From the NCBI GenBank assembly GCA_025594325.1, contig JANHCV010000002.1, positions 1 through 64,000 on the forward strand: a stretch of DNA of 64,000 nucleotides. The letters are read 5' to 3'. The position numbers and the translations under genes were made by a program. How positions within the stretch are numbered: the stretch's first letter is position 1; the number at the start of each line of letters is the position of its first letter. Below the pieces are notes generated by a model that made no database searches, had not been told where the DNA came from, and saw only the letters and a program-made list of their open reading frames with translations. Source of the DNA: Blastocladiella emersonii ATCC 22665 (Eukaryota > Blastocladiomycota > Blastocladiomycetes > Blastocladiales > Blastocladiaceae). This document shows positions 1 to 11,800 of the stretch, one piece after another.

Positions 1-95
1 AAACCTAAACCTAAACCTAAACCTAACCTAAACCTAAACCTAAACCTAAACCTAAACCTAAACCTAAACCTAAACCTAAACCTAAACCTAAACCT
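1..95. repeat. Telomeric repeat tract, C-rich strand (AAACCT)n
   Basis: Fifteen AAACCT hexamers and one five-base variant (AACCT at 25-29) fill the first 95 bases. Read on the other strand the unit is TTTAGG. A C-rich strand running 5' to 3' from the left end is the orientation expected at a chromosome terminus, so base 1 lies at or very near the physical end. The tract passes without spacer into the subtelomeric array, where the last T is shared with the unit. Most fungi use TTAGGG; a unit with three Ts and only two Gs is unusual. Confidence 0.93.
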
Positions 96-517
96 GGGAG
101 GCAGTTGTGCATCGTCGCCCGTCTCCCCGAGGCAGCGCGAAAAGCGCGTCTCGAAACGCGTCTCGCAGCGGTCAGGCGATTGTCACCTGATGCCCGAGCT
201 TTTTCGCTTGCTCGCGCGGCGATCGCGACCGCTCACTCATCCCCAAAGTTGAGACTTCACCAAACCCGCAATGACATCTCATGGAATATATGACCCGCTG
301 CAACATGCATCTGTGCCTCGAATGGATGCGATCCTGGCGTCTGGAACGCAGACTCGGACCGCCGCCCTGCTCGCCGCGGAGGCAACTCGACTCCTCTGTC
401 TAGACTTGATCCAGCAGCAGCAGCTGCGTTTGAGGGTTTTGGGTGATCCGTCTTGCTGCATTGCGCCCCTACGCTGCTACCGCTGCCCTCAAGTGAAGGG
501 TATGATCGAAAAATCGT

Positions 518-543
518 GTGCTGGCGGCCCCCGCCGCCAGCAC
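518..543. repeat. Perfect GC-rich hairpin within repeat unit
   Basis: An 11-bp inverted repeat (GTGCTGGCGGC / GCCGCCAGCAC) flanks a CCCC loop. It recurs every 2,857 bp in all seven copies. There is no following T-tract and no adjacent gene, so a terminator role is not indicated. It could form a stable stem in RNA or a cruciform in DNA. Confidence 0.85.
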
Positions 544-1121
544 CCACCCCCACCCTCAACCTTTGACCGGCGCGGCGCGGCGCGGCGCTCTCTCGTCGTC
601 TTGTCGTCTCGATGAACTCGCCTCCCTTCTCGCTCGCTCGCTCGCGCGCGTGTGCTTGTCGTCTGGTTTCCGCGCGCCCGCGCAGGTCCCACCCGCCCCA
701 CCTGCGCTGCTCGCGCCGCTGCTCCTGGCCACCGTGAGAGCCGCCTTCGCTCGCTGCCTCGCTGTGGGATCTCGCTGCGCAGCGAGCAAGGTACTCGGAC
801 CTGCCGCCAAACTCGAGAAGGTGCTCAAACTGGACGGGCGAGTGGTCGGCGCGGCGGCGGGCGTGGCCGACCCGGCCCACGAGCAAGCAACACGGTGGGT
901 TGGGCGACTTGATGGTGTTCGTCCAGCTTGTCGTTGTTGACCTCGCGTCGCGCTCCCTCCGCTCTGCTCTGCTCTCGATCCCATCCCGAATCCCTGAGCG
1001 GCCGCGCCTGTTCTGGGCGGTGGGGCAGCGGCGGCTCGCTCTCCGACGCGGAACACACCTGCCGCCGCGGTGCATCATCGCCGCCGCCACTCTTGCTACT
1101 TTGGTCTCCTTGCTGTTATCA

Positions 1122-1140
1122 CGCGCGCGCGCGAGCGCGC
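1122..1140. repeat. Alternating CG tract within repeat unit
   Basis: A 19-base run of almost pure alternating CG, broken by one A, is present in every copy. Such tracts are prone to Z-DNA. Its length is invariant across copies. Confidence 0.7.
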
Positions 1141-1252
1141 AGGTCTCACGCTTGCATGTGGAAGCAGCAGCCCCCGCCCGTCGTCGCTACTCGCTACTGC
1201 TGCTGCCTGCCTGCATGCGAGTCTGATGGATGACGACTTTGGGGTCGGCCTG

Positions 1253-1280
1253 CCCGCCCGCCCGCCCGCCCGCCCGCCCG
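1253..1280 (-). repeat. (CCCG)7 tract; seven G3 runs on the minus strand
   Basis: Seven CCC tracts separated by single Gs give, on the minus strand, seven GGG runs with one-base loops. This satisfies the usual G-quadruplex pattern. The tract recurs at identical length in all seven copies, which is notable because tetranucleotide repeats normally vary in length. Confidence 0.85.
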
Positions 1281-1698
1281 CCGCTCACCGCCTCGCACCT
1301 GCCTGCACGCGCGCCGTGCTGAGCACGCGTTCAACTCAGCAGGGTGCTCCGGACCCACGCTTAGCTTCAGATCGGCTCCCTCACGCCTTCCCTACTCTGT
1401 CCTGTTCCTTGCCTGCTTGACGAGCCACTGCTGCTCACCTTGCGTGCAATGAGACACAGCTGGGCAATATCGCACTCCATCTTGTGGGCAGCATTGAGCG
1501 CTCAAAGTTTGCTTGCTTCCCCTCTACAGCGCTGCTCAAAGGTGCTGCTTGCGTGCACGTTACTCTTTGCTACAGACTCCATAACGCCGCCTGCTGGACG
1601 GATCAACGGTGGTGATTGAGCTTTGACGTGTCGGCAGGCAAGGTGGAGTCGCGCGCGACCTCGCTGCAGCAAGAGGGTTGCAGCAAGGGACTTTGCGT

Positions 1699-1898
1699 CA
1701 ACGCCCGTTTGGAATCACCCTTTGACCTAGGCGCGCGTTCTCGACAGCAATCTGCAGCTGATAGCTGAACGAACATAGTTGGTCAAGGTGAACATGCTTG
1801 ATCTGGTCTTCTTGGCCTCGTGGGGTCGGTTTGGACACGACTTGATGAGGTTGACAACGCCCGTTTGGAATCACCCTTTGACCTATGCGCGCGTTCTC
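1699..1898. repeat. 44-bp direct repeat inside the unit, 156 bp apart
   Basis: A 44-base segment starting CAACGCCCGTTTGGAATCAC occurs at 1699 and again at 1855 with one mismatch (AGGCGCG versus ATGCGCG). The flanks continue with weaker similarity (CAGCAATCTGCAG versus CGGCATTCTGCAG), suggesting an older internal duplication of 60 or more bases. It is present in the six full copies only. Confidence 0.85.
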
Positions 1899-2751
1899 AG
1901 CGGCATTCTGCAGATGAAATAGTCTACTCAAAAGTTGCTGAAGGTGTCCACGTCCAATCTGATTGTTTCGCCCTTGTGCGGTCGACTCAAGCGCGAGACA
2001 CGTTTGCTGCCCATTGCTCCCTTATGTGACTCAAGTCACCCCCAACCTTTGTTATACTTTTTGATAGATCTTTGAAATATCTACAACCTAGCGTCAGGCA
2101 ATAGGCAAGAAGCACGTGTGAATACGGCTGCAGCAGCGTTCAAGTTTGGTCCTTGGTCAGAGTCACCTTGGAGCCGCCACACTTGGCACACTTGGGTTGT
2201 GCAGCGTTTGAGGGCGGCAAACTAGAGCCGTACGCAAGCTAAGCAACTTTGCTAGCCATGACATGCACACGTTCTACGTGAAATTTCTGAGATACGCCCG
2301 CTGGACACAGCTCAAGCTGGCTTCAGGAAGGTTCAGCAAACAGCGACGGCCCACTGTTCTTGATCTGATCCAGCGGCGTAACAGTGGCTCAAAACGCAGG
2401 TACGGTGCACGCCTTCATGTACTTTCGGTAAACGCAACTTTCTTCCTTGTATGGTGCAAAAGGGAGGGAGCAGCCGCTTGGGGCTGGGAGCTGCTGTGTT
2501 CACCGTGCTCACTGCCACTGAGCCGGATCTGTTCCACCTCTATCCCGTGGATTTGCCACGATTGCGGGTTGAGTCTAAGATGACCACCTGGCCACGGGAT
2601 CTTACGCTAGGCGCCCAATCATGATACGTGTGTGTCTGCCGCAGGACATGCACCGTACGCGGCCCAAGCCTCAACTGCTCCACTGGAGTAGCGAACCATC
2701 GCAGCCAGAGCAACTCTGGCTCCTTTACAATACTATGACGCGGACTGGACG

Positions 2752-2830
2752 AGATGCGACAGGGACTCGAACCCTGCTCGCCAGCCCGGAACTAGAGAGA
2801 CCTGACTGCTTTGGCTCACTACTCCCCGAC
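2752..2830 (-). other. tRNA-like 3' half with intact B-box, one per repeat unit
   Basis: On the minus strand a perfect T-arm occurs: a 5-bp stem CAGGG/CCCTG around the loop TTCGAGT. It contains GGTTCGAGTCC, an exact match to the RNA polymerase III B-box consensus GGTTCGANTCC. A plausible but weak A-box-like stretch lies about 50 bases upstream (AGCCAAAGCAGTC). I cannot fold a complete cloverleaf: no acceptor partner for TCGCATC and no clean anticodon stem are visible. It is best read as a degenerate tRNA or tRNA-derived element. Copies lie 2,857 bp apart in the six full units. Confidence 0.45.
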
Positions 2831-5800
2831 GATACATAAAACAACTTTGCCCAAGTGCCTTCTGGCCCCCGCTCTCGTGTGCGTACTCCGCAATGTGAAC
2901 GTGATGCACCCACTGCGCGACACGGCAAGGGCTCAATCAAGCGTGTGGTGTTGGGAGGCAGTTGTGCATCGTCGCCCGTCTCCCCGAGGCAGCGCGAAAA
3001 GCGCGTCTCGAAACGCGTCTCGCAGCGGTCAGGCGATTGTCACCTGATGCCCGAGCTTTTTCGCTTGCTCGCGCGGCGATCGCGACCGCTCACTCATCCC
3101 CAAAGTTGAGACTTCACCAAACCCGCAATGACATCTCATGGAATATATGACCCGCTGCAACATGCATCTGTGCCTCGAATGGATGCGATCCTGGCGTCTG
3201 GAACGCAGACTCGGACCGCCGCCCTGCTCGCCGCGGAGGCAACTCGACTCCTCTGTCTAGACTTGATCCAGCAGCAGCAGCTGCGTTTGAGGGTTTTGGG
3301 TGATCCGTCTTGCTGCATTGCGCCCCTACGCTGCTACCGCTGCCCTCAAGTGAAGGGTATGATCGAAAAATCGTGTGCTGGCGGCCCCCGCCGCCAGCAC
3401 CCACCCCCACCCTCAACCTTTGACCGGCGCGGCGCGGCGCGGCGCTCTCTCGTCGTCTTGTCGTCTCGATGAACTCGCCTCCCTTCTCGCTCGCTCGCTC
3501 GCGCGCGTGTGCTTGTCGTCTGGTTTCCGCGCGCCCGCGCAGGTCCCACCCGCCCCACCTGCGCTGCTCGCGCCGCTGCTCCTGGCCACCGTGAGAGCCG
3601 CCTTCGCTCGCTGCCTCGCTGTGGGATCTCGCTGCGCAGCGAGCAAGGTACTCGGACCTGCCGCCAAACTCGAGAAGGTGCTCAAACTGGACGGGCGAGT
3701 GGTCGGCGCGGCGGCGGGCGTGGCCGACCCGGCCCACGAGCAAGCAACACGGTGGGTTGGGCGACTTGATGGTGTTCGTCCAGCTTGTCGTTGTTGACCT
3801 CGCGTCGCGCTCCCTCCGCTCTGCTCTGCTCTCGATCCCATCCCGAATCCCTGAGCGGCCGCGCCTGTTCTGGGCGGTGGGGCAGCGGCGGCTCGCTCTC
3901 CGACGCGGAACACACCTGCCGCCGCGGTGCATCATCGCCGCCGCCACTCTTGCTACTTTGGTCTCCTTGCTGTTATCACGCGCGCGCGCGAGCGCGCAGG
4001 TCTCACGCTTGCATGTGGAAGCAGCAGCCCCCGCCCGTCGTCGCTACTCGCTACTGCTGCTGCCTGCCTGCATGCGAGTCTGATGGATGACGACTTTGGG
4101 GTCGGCCTGCCCGCCCGCCCGCCCGCCCGCCCGCCCGCCGCTCACCGCCTCGCACCTGCCTGCACGCGCGCCGTGCTGAGCACGCGTTCAACTCAGCAGG
4201 GTGCTCCGGACCCACGCTTAGCTTCAGATCGGCTCCCTCACGCCTTCCCTACTCTGTCCTGTTCCTTGCCTGCTTGACGAGCCACTGCTGCTCACCTTGC
4301 GTGCAATGAGACACAGCTGGGCAATATCGCACTCCATCTTGTGGGCAGCATTGAGCGCTCAAAGTTTGCTTGCTTCCCCTCTACAGCGCTGCTCAAAGGT
4401 GCTGCTTGCGTGCACGTTACTCTTTGCTACAGACTCCATAACGCCGCCTGCTGGACGGATCAACGGTGGTGATTGAGCTTTGACGTGTCGGCAGGCAAGG
4501 TGGAGTCGCGCGCGACCTCGCTGCAGCAAGAGGGTTGCAGCAAGGGACTTTGCGTCAACGCCCGTTTGGAATCACCCTTTGACCTAGGCGCGCGTTCTCG
4601 ACAGCAATCTGCAGCTGATAGCTGAACGAACATAGTTGGTCAAGGTGAACATGCTTGATCTGGTCTTCTTGGCCTCGTGGGGTCGGTTTGGACACGACTT
4701 GATGAGGTTGACAACGCCCGTTTGGAATCACCCTTTGACCTATGCGCGCGTTCTCAGCGGCATTCTGCAGATGAAATAGTCTACTCAAAAGTTGCTGAAG
4801 GTGTCCACGTCCAATCTGATTGTTTCGCCCTTGTGCGGTCGACTCAAGCGCGAGACACGTTTGCTGCCCATTGCTCCCTTATGTGACTCAAGTCACCCCC
4901 AACCTTTGTTATACTTTTTGATAGATCTTTGAAATATCTACAACCTAGCGTCAGGCAATAGGCAAGAAGCACGTGTGAATACGGCTGCAGCAGCGTTCAA
5001 GTTTGGTCCTTGGTCAGAGTCACCTTGGAGCCGCCACACTTGGCACACTTGGGTTGTGCAGCGTTTGAGGGCGGCAAACTAGAGCCGTACGCAAGCTAAG
5101 CAACTTTGCTAGCCATGACATGCACACGTTCTACGTGAAATTTCTGAGATACGCCCGCTGGACACAGCTCAAGCTGGCTTCAGGAAGGTTCAGCAAACAG
5201 CGACGGCCCACTGTTCTTGATCTGATCCAGCGGCGTAACAGTGGCTCAAAACGCAGGTACGGTGCACGCCTTCATGTACTTTCGGTAAACGCAACTTTCT
5301 TCCTTGTATGGTGCAAAAGGGAGGGAGCAGCCGCTTGGGGCTGGGAGCTGCTGTGTTCACCGTGCTCACTGCCACTGAGCCGGATCTGTTCCACCTCTAT
5401 CCCGTGGATTTGCCACGATTGCGGGTTGAGTCTAAGATGACCACCTGGCCACGGGATCTTACGCTAGGCGCCCAATCATGATACGTGTGTGTCTGCCGCA
5501 GGACATGCACCGTACGCGGCCCAAGCCTCAACTGCTCCACTGGAGTAGCGAACCATCGCAGCCAGAGCAACTCTGGCTCCTTTACAATACTATGACGCGG
5601 ACTGGACGAGATGCGACAGGGACTCGAACCCTGCTCGCCAGCCCGGAACTAGAGAGACCTGACTGCTTTGGCTCACTACTCCCCGACGATACATAAAACA
5701 ACTTTGCCCAAGTGCCTTCTGGCCCCCGCTCTCGTGTGCGTACTCCGCAATGTGAACGTGATGCACCCACTGCGCGACACGGCAAGGGCTCAATCAAGCG

Positions 5801-8800
5801 TGTGGTGTTGGGAGGCAGTTGTGCATCGTCGCCCGTCTCCCCGAGGCAGCGCGAAAAGCGCGTCTCGAAACGCGTCTCGCAGCGGTCAGGCGATTGTCAC
5901 CTGATGCCCGAGCTTTTTCGCTTGCTCGCGCGGCGATCGCGACCGCTCACTCATCCCCAAAGTTGAGACTTCACCAAACCCGCAATGACATCTCATGGAA
6001 TATATGACCCGCTGCAACATGCATCTGTGCCTCGAATGGATGCGATCCTGGCGTCTGGAACGCAGACTCGGACCGCCGCCCTGCTCGCCGCGGAGGCAAC
6101 TCGACTCCTCTGTCTAGACTTGATCCAGCAGCAGCAGCTGCGTTTGAGGGTTTTGGGTGATCCGTCTTGCTGCATTGCGCCCCTACGCTGCTACCGCTGC
6201 CCTCAAGTGAAGGGTATGATCGAAAAATCGTGTGCTGGCGGCCCCCGCCGCCAGCACCCACCCCCACCCTCAACCTTTGACCGGCGCGGCGCGGCGCGGC
6301 GCTCTCTCGTCGTCTTGTCGTCTCGATGAACTCGCCTCCCTTCTCGCTCGCTCGCTCGCGCGCGTGTGCTTGTCGTCTGGTTTCCGCGCGCCCGCGCAGG
6401 TCCCACCCGCCCCACCTGCGCTGCTCGCGCCGCTGCTCCTGGCCACCGTGAGAGCCGCCTTCGCTCGCTGCCTCGCTGTGGGATCTCGCTGCGCAGCGAG
6501 CAAGGTACTCGGACCTGCCGCCAAACTCGAGAAGGTGCTCAAACTGGACGGGCGAGTGGTCGGCGCGGCGGCGGGCGTGGCCGACCCGGCCCACGAGCAA
6601 GCAACACGGTGGGTTGGGCGACTTGATGGTGTTCGTCCAGCTTGTCGTTGTTGACCTCGCGTCGCGCTCCCTCCGCTCTGCTCTGCTCTCGATCCCATCC
6701 CGAATCCCTGAGCGGCCGCGCCTGTTCTGGGCGGTGGGGCAGCGGCGGCTCGCTCTCCGACGCGGAACACACCTGCCGCCGCGGTGCATCATCGCCGCCG
6801 CCACTCTTGCTACTTTGGTCTCCTTGCTGTTATCACGCGCGCGCGCGAGCGCGCAGGTCTCACGCTTGCATGTGGAAGCAGCAGCCCCCGCCCGTCGTCG
6901 CTACTCGCTACTGCTGCTGCCTGCCTGCATGCGAGTCTGATGGATGACGACTTTGGGGTCGGCCTGCCCGCCCGCCCGCCCGCCCGCCCGCCCGCCGCTC
7001 ACCGCCTCGCACCTGCCTGCACGCGCGCCGTGCTGAGCACGCGTTCAACTCAGCAGGGTGCTCCGGACCCACGCTTAGCTTCAGATCGGCTCCCTCACGC
7101 CTTCCCTACTCTGTCCTGTTCCTTGCCTGCTTGACGAGCCACTGCTGCTCACCTTGCGTGCAATGAGACACAGCTGGGCAATATCGCACTCCATCTTGTG
7201 GGCAGCATTGAGCGCTCAAAGTTTGCTTGCTTCCCCTCTACAGCGCTGCTCAAAGGTGCTGCTTGCGTGCACGTTACTCTTTGCTACAGACTCCATAACG
7301 CCGCCTGCTGGACGGATCAACGGTGGTGATTGAGCTTTGACGTGTCGGCAGGCAAGGTGGAGTCGCGCGCGACCTCGCTGCAGCAAGAGGGTTGCAGCAA
7401 GGGACTTTGCGTCAACGCCCGTTTGGAATCACCCTTTGACCTAGGCGCGCGTTCTCGACAGCAATCTGCAGCTGATAGCTGAACGAACATAGTTGGTCAA
7501 GGTGAACATGCTTGATCTGGTCTTCTTGGCCTCGTGGGGTCGGTTTGGACACGACTTGATGAGGTTGACAACGCCCGTTTGGAATCACCCTTTGACCTAT
7601 GCGCGCGTTCTCAGCGGCATTCTGCAGATGAAATAGTCTACTCAAAAGTTGCTGAAGGTGTCCACGTCCAATCTGATTGTTTCGCCCTTGTGCGGTCGAC
7701 TCAAGCGCGAGACACGTTTGCTGCCCATTGCTCCCTTATGTGACTCAAGTCACCCCCAACCTTTGTTATACTTTTTGATAGATCTTTGAAATATCTACAA
7801 CCTAGCGTCAGGCAATAGGCAAGAAGCACGTGTGAATACGGCTGCAGCAGCGTTCAAGTTTGGTCCTTGGTCAGAGTCACCTTGGAGCCGCCACACTTGG
7901 CACACTTGGGTTGTGCAGCGTTTGAGGGCGGCAAACTAGAGCCGTACGCAAGCTAAGCAACTTTGCTAGCCATGACATGCACACGTTCTACGTGAAATTT
8001 CTGAGATACGCCCGCTGGACACAGCTCAAGCTGGCTTCAGGAAGGTTCAGCAAACAGCGACGGCCCACTGTTCTTGATCTGATCCAGCGGCGTAACAGTG
8101 GCTCAAAACGCAGGTACGGTGCACGCCTTCATGTACTTTCGGTAAACGCAACTTTCTTCCTTGTATGGTGCAAAAGGGAGGGAGCAGCCGCTTGGGGCTG
8201 GGAGCTGCTGTGTTCACCGTGCTCACTGCCACTGAGCCGGATCTGTTCCACCTCTATCCCGTGGATTTGCCACGATTGCGGGTTGAGTCTAAGATGACCA
8301 CCTGGCCACGGGATCTTACGCTAGGCGCCCAATCATGATACGTGTGTGTCTGCCGCAGGACATGCACCGTACGCGGCCCAAGCCTCAACTGCTCCACTGG
8401 AGTAGCGAACCATCGCAGCCAGAGCAACTCTGGCTCCTTTACAATACTATGACGCGGACTGGACGAGATGCGACAGGGACTCGAACCCTGCTCGCCAGCC
8501 CGGAACTAGAGAGACCTGACTGCTTTGGCTCACTACTCCCCGACGATACATAAAACAACTTTGCCCAAGTGCCTTCTGGCCCCCGCTCTCGTGTGCGTAC
8601 TCCGCAATGTGAACGTGATGCACCCACTGCGCGACACGGCAAGGGCTCAATCAAGCGTGTGGTGTTGGGAGGCAGTTGTGCATCGTCGCCCGTCTCCCCG
8701 AGGCAGCGCGAAAAGCGCGTCTCGAAACGCGTCTCGCAGCGGTCAGGCGATTGTCACCTGATGCCCGAGCTTTTTCGCTTGCTCGCGCGGCGATCGCGAC

Positions 8801-11800
8801 CGCTCACTCATCCCCAAAGTTGAGACTTCACCAAACCCGCAATGACATCTCATGGAATATATGACCCGCTGCAACATGCATCTGTGCCTCGAATGGATGC
8901 GATCCTGGCGTCTGGAACGCAGACTCGGACCGCCGCCCTGCTCGCCGCGGAGGCAACTCGACTCCTCTGTCTAGACTTGATCCAGCAGCAGCAGCTGCGT
9001 TTGAGGGTTTTGGGTGATCCGTCTTGCTGCATTGCGCCCCTACGCTGCTACCGCTGCCCTCAAGTGAAGGGTATGATCGAAAAATCGTGTGCTGGCGGCC
9101 CCCGCCGCCAGCACCCACCCCCACCCTCAACCTTTGACCGGCGCGGCGCGGCGCGGCGCTCTCTCGTCGTCTTGTCGTCTCGATGAACTCGCCTCCCTTC
9201 TCGCTCGCTCGCTCGCGCGCGTGTGCTTGTCGTCTGGTTTCCGCGCGCCCGCGCAGGTCCCACCCGCCCCACCTGCGCTGCTCGCGCCGCTGCTCCTGGC
9301 CACCGTGAGAGCCGCCTTCGCTCGCTGCCTCGCTGTGGGATCTCGCTGCGCAGCGAGCAAGGTACTCGGACCTGCCGCCAAACTCGAGAAGGTGCTCAAA
9401 CTGGACGGGCGAGTGGTCGGCGCGGCGGCGGGCGTGGCCGACCCGGCCCACGAGCAAGCAACACGGTGGGTTGGGCGACTTGATGGTGTTCGTCCAGCTT
9501 GTCGTTGTTGACCTCGCGTCGCGCTCCCTCCGCTCTGCTCTGCTCTCGATCCCATCCCGAATCCCTGAGCGGCCGCGCCTGTTCTGGGCGGTGGGGCAGC
9601 GGCGGCTCGCTCTCCGACGCGGAACACACCTGCCGCCGCGGTGCATCATCGCCGCCGCCACTCTTGCTACTTTGGTCTCCTTGCTGTTATCACGCGCGCG
9701 CGCGAGCGCGCAGGTCTCACGCTTGCATGTGGAAGCAGCAGCCCCCGCCCGTCGTCGCTACTCGCTACTGCTGCTGCCTGCCTGCATGCGAGTCTGATGG
9801 ATGACGACTTTGGGGTCGGCCTGCCCGCCCGCCCGCCCGCCCGCCCGCCCGCCGCTCACCGCCTCGCACCTGCCTGCACGCGCGCCGTGCTGAGCACGCG
9901 TTCAACTCAGCAGGGTGCTCCGGACCCACGCTTAGCTTCAGATCGGCTCCCTCACGCCTTCCCTACTCTGTCCTGTTCCTTGCCTGCTTGACGAGCCACT
10001 GCTGCTCACCTTGCGTGCAATGAGACACAGCTGGGCAATATCGCACTCCATCTTGTGGGCAGCATTGAGCGCTCAAAGTTTGCTTGCTTCCCCTCTACAG
10101 CGCTGCTCAAAGGTGCTGCTTGCGTGCACGTTACTCTTTGCTACAGACTCCATAACGCCGCCTGCTGGACGGATCAACGGTGGTGATTGAGCTTTGACGT
10201 GTCGGCAGGCAAGGTGGAGTCGCGCGCGACCTCGCTGCAGCAAGAGGGTTGCAGCAAGGGACTTTGCGTCAACGCCCGTTTGGAATCACCCTTTGACCTA
10301 GGCGCGCGTTCTCGACAGCAATCTGCAGCTGATAGCTGAACGAACATAGTTGGTCAAGGTGAACATGCTTGATCTGGTCTTCTTGGCCTCGTGGGGTCGG
10401 TTTGGACACGACTTGATGAGGTTGACAACGCCCGTTTGGAATCACCCTTTGACCTATGCGCGCGTTCTCAGCGGCATTCTGCAGATGAAATAGTCTACTC
10501 AAAAGTTGCTGAAGGTGTCCACGTCCAATCTGATTGTTTCGCCCTTGTGCGGTCGACTCAAGCGCGAGACACGTTTGCTGCCCATTGCTCCCTTATGTGA
10601 CTCAAGTCACCCCCAACCTTTGTTATACTTTTTGATAGATCTTTGAAATATCTACAACCTAGCGTCAGGCAATAGGCAAGAAGCACGTGTGAATACGGCT
10701 GCAGCAGCGTTCAAGTTTGGTCCTTGGTCAGAGTCACCTTGGAGCCGCCACACTTGGCACACTTGGGTTGTGCAGCGTTTGAGGGCGGCAAACTAGAGCC
10801 GTACGCAAGCTAAGCAACTTTGCTAGCCATGACATGCACACGTTCTACGTGAAATTTCTGAGATACGCCCGCTGGACACAGCTCAAGCTGGCTTCAGGAA
10901 GGTTCAGCAAACAGCGACGGCCCACTGTTCTTGATCTGATCCAGCGGCGTAACAGTGGCTCAAAACGCAGGTACGGTGCACGCCTTCATGTACTTTCGGT
11001 AAACGCAACTTTCTTCCTTGTATGGTGCAAAAGGGAGGGAGCAGCCGCTTGGGGCTGGGAGCTGCTGTGTTCACCGTGCTCACTGCCACTGAGCCGGATC
11101 TGTTCCACCTCTATCCCGTGGATTTGCCACGATTGCGGGTTGAGTCTAAGATGACCACCTGGCCACGGGATCTTACGCTAGGCGCCCAATCATGATACGT
11201 GTGTGTCTGCCGCAGGACATGCACCGTACGCGGCCCAAGCCTCAACTGCTCCACTGGAGTAGCGAACCATCGCAGCCAGAGCAACTCTGGCTCCTTTACA
11301 ATACTATGACGCGGACTGGACGAGATGCGACAGGGACTCGAACCCTGCTCGCCAGCCCGGAACTAGAGAGACCTGACTGCTTTGGCTCACTACTCCCCGA
11401 CGATACATAAAACAACTTTGCCCAAGTGCCTTCTGGCCCCCGCTCTCGTGTGCGTACTCCGCAATGTGAACGTGATGCACCCACTGCGCGACACGGCAAG
11501 GGCTCAATCAAGCGTGTGGTGTTGGGAGGCAGTTGTGCATCGTCGCCCGTCTCCCCGAGGCAGCGCGAAAAGCGCGTCTCGAAACGCGTCTCGCAGCGGT
11601 CAGGCGATTGTCACCTGATGCCCGAGCTTTTTCGCTTGCTCGCGCGGCGATCGCGACCGCTCACTCATCCCCAAAGTTGAGACTTCACCAAACCCGCAAT
11701 GACATCTCATGGAATATATGACCCGCTGCAACATGCATCTGTGCCTCGAATGGATGCGATCCTGGCGTCTGGAACGCAGACTCGGACCGCCGCCCTGCTC

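Noticed and set aside
257-1090. 277-aa minus-strand frame in each repeat unit
   Set aside because: Arg/Ala/Gly-rich low complexity, overlapped by other open frames on both strands, no domain, and explained by GC-rich composition.
2752-2830. Functional tRNA gene in the repeat unit
   Set aside because: No acceptor-stem partner and no valid anticodon stem-loop; only the T-arm is convincing.
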